A stretch of DNA of 64,000 nucleotides from Thermoplasmata archaeon (GTDB taxonomy: Archaea > Thermoplasmatota > Thermoplasmata > Lutacidiplasmatales > UBA184), in the NCBI GenBank assembly GCA_027314915.1, contig DAHUZZ010000001.1, positions 1 through 64,000 of the forward strand, read 5' to 3'. This document shows, piece after piece, positions 55,943-63,877 of this stretch. Within the stretch, counting starts at the first letter, position 1. The number at the start of each line of letters is the position of its first letter. Both the position numbers and the translations under genes were made by a program. The notes under the pieces are model-generated. The model was not told where the DNA came from, ran no database searches, and saw only the letters and a list, made by a program, of their open reading frames with translations.

Positions 55943-56710
55943 ATGGAGGAGGGGTTCGGGGCGTGGTACGGCGAGAAACAGGGGGAGACGGGCGACAACT
56001 GGCACCGGACCCTCATCGACCCGGGGCTGTTCGCCCTGCTCGGGGAGCTCCCCCGCGGGACCCGGGTCCTCGACCTCGGGTGCGGGAACGGCTACCTGGC
56101 CCGGCGGCTCGCGGGCCGGGGGGCCCGGGTCGTCGGGGTCGATCTCTCCGACGAGCTCATCGAGGCCGCGCGGGCGCGGGAACGCGCCGAACCGCTCGGC
56201 ATCGACTACCACCGGGCCTCGGCCGCGGCGCTCCCGATGCTCGCGGACGGGAGCTTCGACGCGGCGTTCGCGAACATGTCGCTCATGGACATCGCGCCGG
56301 CCGCCGCGGCGGTCCGGGAGGTCGCCCGGCTGCTGCGCTCCGGCGGTCGGTTCGTCTTCTCGATCAGCCATCCCTGCTTCGACGTCGATCGACGTTCGTC
56401 CTTCGTGCCCGAGCCCGGTCCCGGCGCGCCCACCGTCTACCGGAAGGTCACGGCGTACCGGGTCCCCCACTCCGACCTCTACGATTGGCCCCTTCCCGAC
56501 GGCCGGACGGCGCGCACCGTGGGCTACCACCGTCCCCTGAGCTGGTACTTCCGCGAGCTGCGCGATGCGGGCTTCGTGGTGACCGGCCTCGGGGAGCCGG
56601 CCCCCACCGACGGTTTCGTGAGCCGCCGGATCGCACGGGAATGGATCGAGGAGATCCCGCTCCACCTGGTCCTCGAGGCCCGCCGGGAACCTCGCACCGG
56701 AAGGGGCTAG
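55943..56710 (+). CDS. Class I SAM-dependent methyltransferase
   Basis: A 255-residue Methyltransf_11-type enzyme: GTRVLDLGCGNGYLARRLAGRGARVVGVDLSDELIEAARARE (motif I and post-I), FDAAFANMSLMDI, and LLRSGGRFVFSISHPCFD. The C-terminal half with PHSDLYDWPLPDG and GYHRPLSWYFRELRDAGF is like small-molecule methylases. The substrate is unknown. Its stop codon and that of the convergent thioredoxin-like gene share a CTAG (56707-56710). Divergent from the AAA/TPR gene with a short promoter gap. Confidence 0.87.
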   Translation: MEEGFGAWYGEKQGETGDNWHRTLIDPGLFALLGELPRGTRVLDLGCGNGYLARRLAGRGARVVGVDLSDELIEAARARERAEPLGIDYHRASAAALPMLADGSFDAAFANMSLMDIAPAAAAVREVARLLRSGGRFVFSISHPCFDVDRRSSFVPEPGPGAPTVYRKVTAYRVPHSDLYDWPLPDGRTARTVGYHRPLSWYFRELRDAGFVVTGLGEPAPTDGFVSRRIAREWIEEIPLHLVLEARREPRTGRG

Positions 56711-57072
56711 AGCTCCGGCGCGCCCGACCAGAGGCGCGGCACCCGTTCGAGCTCCCGGTCCCGGATCCCCGCGCCCGGGAGCCCGTCGATCCGCCAGGCC
56801 ACGGCGCCGTCCACGAAGGCCACCAGCGTGGGGACGACGTCGATATGGAAGCGGTCCCAGAGGGGGTTCTCCTCGTCGGAGAGGTCCGCGAGGAGGAGCG
56901 GCGCGCCGAGGGAGGATTCCCGCGGGACGACCCGGCGCAGGAAGTCGCGGCAGAACGGGCACCAGCTGGCCGAGAAGGCGACGACGAACCGCCCGGGGCG
57001 TCGGAGCCGGTCCCCCGCGAACTCCTCGGGGGCGACCTCCTCCATGGCCCCGCGAGCGCGTGGCAGGGGCAT
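56707..57072 (-). CDS. Thioredoxin-like protein
   Basis: A 121-residue thioredoxin-fold protein: FVVAFSASWCPFCRDFLRRVVP with active site WCPFC, then DRFHIDVVPTLVAFVDG with the cis-proline. The WCPFC site is like TlpA or glutaredoxin-type proteins rather than WCGPC thioredoxin. Either ATG 57072 or ATG 57045 may start it. No signal peptide is seen, so it is cytoplasmic. It is convergent with the methyltransferase gene. Confidence 0.85.
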   Translation of the reverse strand: MPLPRARGAMEEVAPEEFAGDRLRRPGRFVVAFSASWCPFCRDFLRRVVPRESSLGAPLLLADLSDEENPLWDRFHIDVVPTLVAFVDGAVAWRIDGLPGAGIRDRELERVPRLWSGAPEL

Positions 57073-57105
57073 ATCCTCTCGCCCCGGGGGGGCGGGAGGG
57101 TCAGG

Positions 57106-57211
57106 TCCCGGCTGCCTGACTCGAACAGGCGACCTGAGGATGTCTACGGGGGCCGCCGGTGGCCGGCGGTCTCGACTACAGTCCCCCGCTCTACCACTGA
57201 GCTAAGCCGGG
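57106..57211 (-). tRNA. tRNA-Tyr (anticodon GTA) with 34-nt intron
   Basis: Acceptor CCCGGCT/AGCCGGG with discriminator A has the C1-G72 pair that marks archaeal tRNA-Tyr. D-arm GCTC/GAGC, anticodon stem GGGGA/TCCTC, loop CTGTAG plus A38. The intron (57142-57175) lies between positions 37 and 38 and forms a perfect CCGCCGG/CCGGCGG hairpin with a three-base loop. Confidence 0.93.
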
Positions 57212-57236
57212 ACACTCCCGGCCACCGAGATGCGCC

Positions 57237-57893
57237 CTATAATGGTTCGCGGGCGCGGACGGGGAGCCCCACGATCGACCGCGCGCGCCGCGTCACCTCG
57301 GCCGGCGTTCCGGTCGCGTCGAGGGTGCGGAGGAGCCCGGCCCTCCGGTAGTAGTCGAGCAGCGGGGCGGTCTGCTGCCCGTACGCGGACAGCCGGGTCG
57401 CCACGGCCTCGGCCCGGTCGTCGGAGCGCTGGAGGAGCTCCGCCCCGTCCACGTCGCACCGCCCCGGTTGCCTCGGCGGGCGGGTGATGAGGTTGTAGAT
57501 CCGGCCGCACCTCGGGCAGTGGCGTCGGTTCGTCGTCCGCTCGATGAGCAGCTCGTTCGGGATCTCGAAGTAGAGGACGTGGTCCAGGGAGGTGATCCCC
57601 GCGAGCGTCTCCGCCTGGGCGAGGTTGCGGGGGTAGCCGTCCAGGAGGAACCCCTTCGACGCCTCCGGCGCGCGGAGCCGCTCCTCCAGGATCCCGAGGA
57701 CGAGCTCGTCCGGCACCAGGAGGCCCATGCGCATGTACCCGTCCGCCTCCCGGCCGAGCGGCGTGCCGGCCCGGACCGCGGCCCGCAGCAGGTCGCCCGT
57801 CGACAGGTGGGCCCAGCCCGTCTCCTTCGCGAGCTCGGCGGCCTGCGTCCCCTTGCCGGCGCCCGGGGGACCGAGCAGGACCAGGTGGGCCAT
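57237..57893 (-). CDS. adk: Adenylate kinase
   Basis: Adenylate kinase interconverts ATP + AMP and 2 ADP. The 218-residue protein is of the long, bacterial-like type: P-loop GPPGAGKGTQA, GWAHLSTGDLLRAAV, FLLDGYPRNLAQAE, and a zinc LID with CPRCGRIYN and CDVDGAELLQRSDD. The fourth LID ligand is Asp (CDVD) rather than Cys. Archaea often have a different AdkA, so this one fits the euryarchaeal lineages with bacterial-type adk. ATG 57893 is the start; the long upstream in-frame stretch overlaps pyrH. Confidence 0.95.
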   Translation of the reverse strand: MAHLVLLGPPGAGKGTQAAELAKETGWAHLSTGDLLRAAVRAGTPLGREADGYMRMGLLVPDELVLGILEERLRAPEASKGFLLDGYPRNLAQAETLAGITSLDHVLYFEIPNELLIERTTNRRHCPRCGRIYNLITRPPRQPGRCDVDGAELLQRSDDRAEAVATRLSAYGQQTAPLLDYYRRAGLLRTLDATGTPAEVTRRARSIVGLPVRAREPL

Positions 57894-57931
57894 CGCGGGA
57901 GGGCCACCGGCGGGGGCGGAAAAGCTCGACC

Positions 57932-58627
57932 CTAGCCGATGCGGCTCCCGTCGAAAATCGCCCCGCGGAGCGCCGCCTCGAGGTTCGCGAGCCGGCGTCC
58001 GTGGACGACGAGGAGGGGGATCGCGGCGCGGCCGAGCGCCTCGGCTCCCAGCGCGTCGAAGAGGAACTCCTGGCCGGCCGACCCCTCCCCCACGCTCTCC
58101 CGCACCACCCGGCGGAACGCGTCCCATCCCATCCGGTCGATGCGCCGCGCGTCGGGGTGGCGGCGCGGGTCCCGGTCGTAGAGCCCGTCCACGCGGGTCG
58201 CGTTGACGAGACGGACGGCGCGCACCCGGGCCGCGATCAGCGCCGCCACCCCATCGGTCGTGTGGCCGGGCTCGGTCCCCCCGAGGATGACGGGCGAAAC
58301 GTGCCCCAGCTCACGGACCGCCGCGGCGACGGTGGTGGGCGGGGGCGCCGCGCTCGCGCCGCCGACCAGGCCCCCGAGCAGCCGGGCATGGAGCCGGGTC
58401 ACATCGATGCCGAGCTCGTCCAGCTCGACCTCCGTGAGCCCGAGCGACCGGGCCAGGGCGATGTACTCCCGGGCCGTGCGGCCGCCCCCGGTGGTGACCA
58501 CGAGCGGGAACTCCCGGCCGAGCCGCCGGAGGAGGTCCGCGAGCGCCCGGAGGAACTCGGCGTCGTTCTCCCCGGTCAGGAGGACCGAGCCGCCGACCGA
58601 GAGAACGACCGGCGCGCCTTCGGCCAC
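57932..58627 (-). CDS. pyrH: UMP kinase, archaeal type
   Basis: UMP kinase phosphorylates UMP for pyrimidine nucleotide synthesis. The 231-residue protein has the amino-acid-kinase fold: PVVLSVGGSVLLTGENDAEF, VVTTGGGRTAREYI, the ELGIDVTRLHARLL region, VILGGTEPGHTTDGVAALIA, VNATRVDGLYDRDPRRHP and FLFDALGAEALGRAAIPLLVVHGR. This matches the archaeal (Pyrococcus-like) PyrH group. GTG start. Thirty-eight bases separate it from adk, so the two nucleotide kinases are one transcription unit. Confidence 0.93.
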   Translation of the reverse strand: MAEGAPVVLSVGGSVLLTGENDAEFLRALADLLRRLGREFPLVVTTGGGRTAREYIALARSLGLTEVELDELGIDVTRLHARLLGGLVGGASAAPPPTTVAAAVRELGHVSPVILGGTEPGHTTDGVAALIAARVRAVRLVNATRVDGLYDRDPRRHPDARRIDRMGWDAFRRVVRESVGEGSAGQEFLFDALGAEALGRAAIPLLVVHGRRLANLEAALRGAIFDGSRIG

Positions 58628-58742
58628 GCCCTTCGCACCGGGGACGGGGCCATCTAGGTTTCGCCCGCGCGGGCGTCCCGGGGGCCGTCGGTTCCGCCGG
58701 GGCCACGCACCGTTTAACCCCCGGTCACCTGCCGGGGCCCGC

Positions 58743-59477
58743 GTGAGCTCGCCCGAGGATCGGAGCAAGGAGGCCGCTGCGCGCGCGGCCGTGGGCCGGG
58801 TCGAGCCCGGCATGCGGGTGGCCCTCGGAACAGGTTCCACCGCCGCGCGGGCCATCGCCGCGCTCGCCGAGCGGTTCCCCGGGGCGGAGCAGATCTCCTG
58901 CGTGGCCAGCTCCCGGGCGAGCGAGGCGCTCGCGCTCCGGCACGGCCTCACGGTCGGTCCCCTGCGCGAGGGCGACGAATTCGCCGTCATGATCGACGGG
59001 GCGGACGAGGTGGCGCCGGACCTCGACCTGACCAAGGGGGGCGGCGGGGCGCTCTTCCGGGAGAAGCTCCTGGCGCGGCACACCCGGGAGCTCGTGATCG
59101 CCGTGGACCCCTCGAAGCTCGTGCCCCGCCTCGGGTCCCGGAGCGCCGTGCCGATCGAGATCGTCCCCTTCGCCCGCCCCCTGCTCCTCGCCCGGTTGCG
59201 CGCGGCGGGTCTCGCGCCGGCGCTCCGGACGACGCCGGAGGGCGGCCCCTGGATCACCGACAACGGCAACGAGATCCTGGACCTCCGGCTCCCCGCCGAG
59301 CGCGATCCCCGCGCGGTCGACCGCGAGCTCCACGACCTGACGGGGGTGATCGAGACCGGGCTCTTCCTCGGTCTGGCGGACCGCGTGATCATCGGCCGAC
59401 CCGACGGAGGGGTCGAGGAACGGCTCGCGTTCCGCGGCCGCGCCGACGTGTCGTCGTCCCGCCATCCCAATCCTTAA
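58743..59477 (+). CDS. rpiA: Ribose-5-phosphate isomerase A
   Basis: RpiA interconverts ribose- and ribulose-5-phosphate. Conserved pieces: VALGTGSTAARAIAAL (substrate loop), CVASSRASEALA, VMIDGADEVAPDLDLTKGGGGALFREKLLA with catalytic Asp and Lys/Glu, and VPIEIVPFA. Length of 244 residues is normal. GTG start 58743 comes about 30 bases after a CCGTTTAACC element (58710-58719), so the message may be leaderless. It completes pentose synthesis together with the Hps-RraA fusion elsewhere in the window. Confidence 0.94.
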   Translation: MSSPEDRSKEAAARAAVGRVEPGMRVALGTGSTAARAIAALAERFPGAEQISCVASSRASEALALRHGLTVGPLREGDEFAVMIDGADEVAPDLDLTKGGGGALFREKLLARHTRELVIAVDPSKLVPRLGSRSAVPIEIVPFARPLLLARLRAAGLAPALRTTPEGGPWITDNGNEILDLRLPAERDPRAVDRELHDLTGVIETGLFLGLADRVIIGRPDGGVEERLAFRGRADVSSSRHPNP

Positions 59478-59525
59478 GGAGCCGGCCCGGCTCGCGCCCT
59501 CACCCCGACGGGGGGACCCACATCC

Positions 59526-60308
59526 ATGCAGGGGAGTTTCATCCAGACCAAGGTCGCCGATCACGTCGGGTGGATCGAGATCAACAAGCCGAAGGCGAAC
59601 ACCTACGACCACCCCATGATGCTCGAGCTCGCCCAGGCCATCGAGGCGATGCGCTTCGACGATAACGCCCGGGTCGTGGTCCTCACGAGCGCCGTGCCGG
59701 GCTTCTTCAGCGCGGGGGCGGACATCGAGATGCTCAAGGGCAGCCAGCCCGACTTCAAGGCGATGTTCTGCCTCCACTGCCAGGAGACGCTCAACCAGTT
59801 CGCGAACACGCCCAAGGTGGTCATCGCCGCGATCAACGGCCACTGCGTGGGCGGAGGGCTCGAGATCGCCCTCTCCTGCGACCTCCGGATGATGGCCGCC
59901 GGTTCGGGCAAGATCGGCCTCCCCGAGGTGACGCTCGGCGTGCTTCCCGGCACCGGCGGGACGCAGCGGCTCCCCCGGCTCATCGGCAGCTCGCGCGCGC
60001 TCGACATGATGATCACGGGCAAGCTCCTCAGCCCCGAGGAGGCGCTCCAGATCGGGCTCGTGAACTACGTCTTCCCCAAGGAGTCCTTCGTGCACGACGT
60101 CACCGAGTACGCGAAGAACCTGGCCCACGGGCCCGCCCGGGCCGTGAGCCTGATCAAGCGGTCGGTCGTCGAGGGCGTCGAGATGCCCCTCGCGGCGGGC
60201 CTCGCGCTCGAGCGCGAGCTCCAGAACCGGCTCTTCGTCACCGAGGATGCGAAGGAGGGGCTCTCCGCCTTCGTGGAGAAGCGGAAGCCCAGCTTTAAGG
60301 GGCGCTGA
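59526..60308 (+). CDS. Enoyl-CoA hydratase/isomerase family protein
   Basis: A 260-residue crotonase. It has VGWIEINKPKANTYDHPMML, the oxyanion-hole strands FSAGADIEML and NGHCVGGGLEIALSCDLRMMA, and the catalytic Glu region LPEVTLGVLPGTGGTQRLPRLIG with Glu in place. It hydrates trans-2-enoyl-CoA in fatty-acid or aromatic-acid breakdown. The next gene, 28 bases on, is PaaA-like, which suggests a role in ring-cleavage of an aryl-CoA. CCTTAAGG (59473-59480) is a possible TATA element. Confidence 0.9.
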   Translation: MQGSFIQTKVADHVGWIEINKPKANTYDHPMMLELAQAIEAMRFDDNARVVVLTSAVPGFFSAGADIEMLKGSQPDFKAMFCLHCQETLNQFANTPKVVIAAINGHCVGGGLEIALSCDLRMMAAGSGKIGLPEVTLGVLPGTGGTQRLPRLIGSSRALDMMITGKLLSPEEALQIGLVNYVFPKESFVHDVTEYAKNLAHGPARAVSLIKRSVVEGVEMPLAAGLALERELQNRLFVTEDAKEGLSAFVEKRKPSFKGR

Positions 60309-60336
60309 GCGCTAGGAGCGTCCCCGGACGGCCCCC

Positions 60337-61167
60337 ATGACGCCCCCGACCTCCTCCCCGACGACGCCCCCCGCCCCGAAGTCGCTCAAGGAGGGCGGCA
60401 CGATCGAACCGGTCCGCGAGATCCTCTGGGGTGCGAGCGCCGGCGCGAGGAAGTTCGAGACCGCCGAGGAGCTCTCCGCCGACATGCGGAAGCTGATCGT
60501 CCGGCTCATGGTGGTCCAGGCGGACACCGAGTTCGCGTCGATCCAGCAGCACCGTCCCTGGCTCGACCAGGCCCCCACGCTCGAGGACCGCTGGATCCAG
60601 GCCCGGATCGTCGCCGACGAGGCCCGGCACGGCCTCCAGGCGTGCCGCATCCTGAGGGATTTCGGCGAGGAGGGGCAGAACTTCATCGACGAGCTGCTCA
60701 CCAAGCGCGAGGGGCAGCACAAGCTCGACGCCTTCAACATGAAGTTCGACAGCTGGAGCGACGTCGGCGCCTTCACCATGTTCGTCGACCGGGTGGGCGT
60801 CTACCAGCTCCGGGCGTTCCAGGAGTGCTCCTACGGACCGCTCGCCCGGGCGATGCCGCTCATGCTCTCGGAGGAGCAGCTGCACCTGAACTTCGGCCTC
60901 AACGTGCTGCGCCGGATGGTCCGGGAGCAGGGCAAGTACTCCGGCAGCAAGGCCGAGGCGCAGGAGGCCGTCTACAAGTGGTACCCCCGCGCGCTCGACA
61001 TGTTCGGCCACTCGAACTCCGAGACGAGCCGGCGGGCGATCGAGTGGGGGCTCAAGCGCTGGACCAACGAGGAGGCCCGCGCGAAGTACATCCAGGAGGT
61101 CACCCCGCTCATGAGCGCCATCGGGCTCGAGCTGCCTCCGGAAGAGTTCGACCGGCACATCCTCTGA
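60337..61167 (+). CDS. PaaA/PaaC-like di-iron protein (phenylacetate-CoA epoxidase family)
   Basis: A 276-residue ferritin-like protein of the phenylacetic-acid catabolic family. Di-iron ligand pairs are visible: VVQADTEFASIQQHRPW, then ARIVADEARHGLQACRIL (ExxH near residue 94), and MLSEEQLHLNFGLNVL (ExxH near residue 180). PaaA is the catalytic subunit that epoxidises the ring of phenylacetyl-CoA with O2; BoxB acts likewise on benzoyl-CoA. The PaaB, C, D, E partner genes are not here, so its oxygenase reaction and electron donor are unknown. It follows the crotonase gene, probably one operon. Confidence 0.85.
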   Translation: MTPPTSSPTTPPAPKSLKEGGTIEPVREILWGASAGARKFETAEELSADMRKLIVRLMVVQADTEFASIQQHRPWLDQAPTLEDRWIQARIVADEARHGLQACRILRDFGEEGQNFIDELLTKREGQHKLDAFNMKFDSWSDVGAFTMFVDRVGVYQLRAFQECSYGPLARAMPLMLSEEQLHLNFGLNVLRRMVREQGKYSGSKAEAQEAVYKWYPRALDMFGHSNSETSRRAIEWGLKRWTNEEARAKYIQEVTPLMSAIGLELPPEEFDRHIL

Positions 61168-61179
61168 GCCACCGGGGAC

Positions 61180-62154
61180 GTGGGCCCCGGCCCGGGGCGT
61201 TCGGGCGTAAGCGGTCGGAGCCTGGGCCGCAACCTGTCCGGCCCCGGGCGGTACGACGAGCTCGCGCCGTACTACGACCGGATCTACGAGGGCAAGGAGT
61301 ACCGCGAGGAGTCGGCGGAGCTCCTCCGCATCGCCCGCTCCGCCCTCGGCACGAGGCCCCGCAGCCTCCTCGATGGGGGCTGCGGCACCGGGCGGCACCT
61401 CGCCGAGTTCGCCCGGAGCGTCCCGGAGGTCGCCGGCGTCGACCGCAGCCGGCCCATGCTCGCGATCGCGCGGCGCCGGCTCGGCCGCTCCGTGCCGCTC
61501 CACGTCGGGGACCTGCGGAGCTTCTCCGTGGGACGTCGGTTCGACCTCCTCACCTGCCTCTTCGGCGCCATCGGCTACCTGCCGACCGAGCGGGACCGCG
61601 ACCGGGCGATGGCGAACTTCCACCGCCACCTCGCCCCCGGGGGCGTGGCGCTCGTCGAGGGATGGGTGCGGCGGTCCCGGTGGCGGGGCGGCCACCTCCA
61701 CCCGGTCACCTACGATGCCCCCGAGCTCAAGCTCGCCCGGCTCGCCGTGTCCCGCCGGCGCGGCAACGTCTCCGAGATCGAGTTCCACCACCTCATCGGC
61801 GAACGGGGACGGCCGATCCGGCACGTCTCCGAGGTGCACCGCAACCCGCTGCTCGAGCCGCCCGAGAGGCTGCGATCGTTCCGTCGGGCCGGCTTCCGGG
61901 CCCGCGTGCTCCTCACAGGCCGGTACCGGGACCGGGGCCTCTACCTCGGGGTGCGCCCGCCCGACGGACCGCCCGCCCCGCCCGCACGGCGTCCCGCGGG
62001 CGGGGACCGGCCCGGCACGAACCGTAGCCTCGGCCCGGCCCGAAGCTCCCACCGGCGCGAGATTCCGCGCACCGGGCGGAGCGCGGCACGAACGGCGGGC
62101 AGGTCCTCGCGCTCGAGGAAGACGTGCACGTGCGCGCCCGCGTCGTGGGTGTAG
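61180..62154 (+). CDS. Class I SAM-dependent methyltransferase
   Basis: A protein with an early RYDELAPYYDRIYEGKEYREE and a methyltransferase core SLLDGGCGTGRHLAEFARSVPEVAGVDRSRPML, FDLLTCLFGAIGYLPTERDRDRAM, and LAPGGVALVEGWV, like glycine/sarcosine-type or small-molecule methylases. It reads on past its domain through an Arg/Pro-rich stretch that overlaps about 214 bases of the convergent mvaD gene; the true end or a lost stop codon may lie near 61990. It begins with GTG 61180, 13 bases after paaA-like, and may be in the same operon. Confidence 0.75.
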   Translation: MGPGPGRSGVSGRSLGRNLSGPGRYDELAPYYDRIYEGKEYREESAELLRIARSALGTRPRSLLDGGCGTGRHLAEFARSVPEVAGVDRSRPMLAIARRRLGRSVPLHVGDLRSFSVGRRFDLLTCLFGAIGYLPTERDRDRAMANFHRHLAPGGVALVEGWVRRSRWRGGHLHPVTYDAPELKLARLAVSRRRGNVSEIEFHHLIGERGRPIRHVSEVHRNPLLEPPERLRSFRRAGFRARVLLTGRYRDRGLYLGVRPPDGPPAPPARRPAGGDRPGTNRSLGPARSSHRREIPRTGRSAARTAGRSSRSRKTCTCAPASWV

Positions 62155-63020
62155 CCGGCGACCGGGCGCCCGGCCTCCGCGTTCAGCCGTCGGACCCGCG
62201 CGAGGATCTCCCGGGAGGTCGCCGTGAGGTAGTCGAGCGAGGGCGTCGTGGTCTCGCAGACCCGACGGAACTCGTCGCACTCCTCGATCAGGAGCGGGAA
62301 GAGGTGGGAGGGGTCCCGGTGGGCGATCGCCCGGCGGATCGCGGCCAGCCGGCGGGGGAGCGCCTCCTGCCGGGGGACGTACTCCGGGCTCGTGGCCACC
62401 GACCGCTGCATGGCGACCGCCGACCGGACCGCCTTCTCCGGCGCGTCCCGGACCCCGCAGACGAGATCGACGAGCTGGGGCCAGTGGCGACGGGGGTACA
62501 GGGGGACCGCGACGCAGTCGGATCCGTCGGCCCTCCGTCCGGCGCGCCACTCGACGAAGCCCCCGAAGACCGACCGGCTCGCGCTGCCCGAACCGAGCCG
62601 CGCGAGCTGCGAGAGCTCGGGAGGGCTCAAGCGAAGGCCGGCGGCGCGCGACGCGGCGCCGGCGAGCGCCGCGAACCCGCTCGCGCTGCTCGCGAGCCCG
62701 CTCGCGGTGGGGAAGTTGTTCCGGCTCCGGATCTCCGCCCGCTCCGAGAGCCCCGCCCGTTCGCGGACCCGGTCGAGGAAGCGTCGGGCCGACTCGAGGG
62801 GGCCCCCCACCGCGACCCGGCCGTTGAGGACGAGCCGGTCCTCCGACCGGCCCGTCCCGAACCGGACGGTCGTCACCGTCTGCATCCGGTCGAGCGTGAA
62901 CGAGAGGGAGGAGTTGTAGGGAAGTCCCCGGTCGACGTCGCGCATCCCCCAGTACTTCACGAGGGCGATGTTCGGCGCGGCCACGCAGGTGGCCGCGGAG
63001 GAGTTCCTCGGCCGGGGCAT
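61941..63020 (-). CDS. mvaD: Diphosphomevalonate decarboxylase-type GHMP enzyme
   Basis: A 359-residue GHMP-superfamily decarboxylase of the mevalonate pathway. Key regions: PNIALVKYWGMRD with the Lys, SSLSFTLDRMQTVT, NNFPTASGLASSASGFAALA (phosphate loop), GSGSASRSVFGGFVEW with the Arg, and VAGYTHDAGAHVHVF with the Asp. Asp, Lys and Arg of the decarboxylase triad are all present, so ATP-dependent decarboxylation to isopentenyl (di)phosphate is plausible. Thermoplasma uses mevalonate-3-kinase relatives lacking parts of this, so the exact substrate (5-phosphate, 5-diphosphate or 3,5-bisphosphate) is undecided. ATG 63020 chosen at the conserved N-terminus. Confidence 0.88.
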   Translation of the reverse strand: MPRPRNSSAATCVAAPNIALVKYWGMRDVDRGLPYNSSLSFTLDRMQTVTTVRFGTGRSEDRLVLNGRVAVGGPLESARRFLDRVRERAGLSERAEIRSRNNFPTASGLASSASGFAALAGAASRAAGLRLSPPELSQLARLGSGSASRSVFGGFVEWRAGRRADGSDCVAVPLYPRRHWPQLVDLVCGVRDAPEKAVRSAVAMQRSVATSPEYVPRQEALPRRLAAIRRAIAHRDPSHLFPLLIEECDEFRRVCETTTPSLDYLTATSREILARVRRLNAEAGRPVAGYTHDAGAHVHVFLEREDLPAVRAALRPVRGISRRWELRAGPRLRFVPGRSPPAGRRAGGAGGPSGGRTPR

Positions 63021-63072
63021 CGATCCCGGGGAGCGGGTACAGTACATATCCGCGTTGCCGCTGCCGTGGCCC

Positions 63073-63600
63073 ATGTCGGAGGCGCCCGAGGTACCCGAGC
63101 CGAGACCGGTCCGACCGCCGAAGAACTGGTCGGAGGTCCGCGACCTCTCCGGGTTCCACTCCGAGGTGGGGTTCCGGATCGATCCCGCGGAGACGGGCCA
63201 CGGGTACTGCACCGTGACCGGGCATGTCGAGCGGCGGCACCTGAACATCAACGGGGTCGTGCACGGGGGCGTGTACGCGACGATCCTGGACACGGCGATG
63301 GGCGGCGCGGTCGTGAGCATCCTCGGGGACGCGGAGGTCACCGCGACGACGTCGCTGTACGTCGAGTTCCTCCGCCCCGCGCAGGAGCACGCGGTGCTCC
63401 GGGCCCGGGGCGACCTCGTCCGCCGGGGGCGCCACCTCGCGTTCGTGAGGGGGAACCTCACGGACGGCGAGGGGCGGACGCTCAGCCAGGCCCAGGGCAC
63501 CTGGTACATCTGGTCCCGCGACGACGGGACCTGGGGCGGCGGGCAGAACGGCGGGGGGACGGCCCGGAAGCGCGCCGTTCCGGCCGGGAAAGGCAAATAG
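63073..63600 (+). CDS. PaaI-type hotdog thioesterase
   Basis: A 175-residue hotdog-fold protein: LNINGVVHGGVYATILDTAMGGAVVSILGDAEVTATTSLYVEFLRPAQEHAVLRARGDLV. The HGG and Asp-Thr-Ala (DTAMGGA) pattern is that of PaaI-type acyl-CoA thioesterases, which recycle CoA from dead-end aryl-CoA intermediates. The Pro-rich first 30 residues are an extension. The start ATG 63073 is 52 bases from the divergent mvaD start. The location near a PaaA-like and a crotonase gene fits an aryl-CoA function. Confidence 0.87.
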   Translation: MSEAPEVPEPRPVRPPKNWSEVRDLSGFHSEVGFRIDPAETGHGYCTVTGHVERRHLNINGVVHGGVYATILDTAMGGAVVSILGDAEVTATTSLYVEFLRPAQEHAVLRARGDLVRRGRHLAFVRGNLTDGEGRTLSQAQGTWYIWSRDDGTWGGGQNGGGTARKRAVPAGKGK

Positions 63601-63625
63601 CCCCCTCCCCTGCTGTACCTCTACC

Positions 63626-63877
63626 ATGACCGACCCACCCCCGCCCCCTCCGCGCCCGATCGGGGAAGAGATGGACGAACTCGTCCGCGACGTGGCCCGC
63701 GACGGCAAGACGGCCGCCAAGCGGGGGTTGCGGATCGCCGCCCGCGTGGGGAAGAAGGCGCTCGAGAAGGCCGAGGAGGTCACCGACCGGGTGGCCAAGG
63801 ACCTGCGCCCGCGCGAGCAGCCGCCCCCGCCGCCCCCACCTCCGCCGCCGCCCCCGCCGCCGTCCAGCCAAGCTTAA
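63626..63877 (+). CDS. Small charged helical protein with polyproline tail
   Basis: An 83-residue protein: a Pro-rich start, a helical center (MDELVRDVARDGKTAAKRGLRIAARVGKKALEKAEEVTDRVAKDL, residues 15-60) and a run of about 14 prolines near the end. The helix is amphipathic and basic. Function unknown. It ends 25 bases before the 5S rRNA promoter. The polyproline tail is a compositional oddity. Confidence 0.6.
   Translation: MTDPPPPPPRPIGEEMDELVRDVARDGKTAAKRGLRIAARVGKKALEKAEEVTDRVAKDLRPREQPPPPPPPPPPPPPPSSQA

Noticed and set aside
52936..57351. 1471-codon open frame on the plus strand
   Set aside because: It is the antisense shadow of the AAA/TPR gene and its neighbours, with low-complexity Arg/Pro/Gly content.
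60295..63798. 1167-codon open frame on the minus strand
   Set aside because: It runs antisense through the PaaA-like, methyltransferase and thioesterase genes and out of frame with mvaD. No recognisable domain; a compositional artefact.
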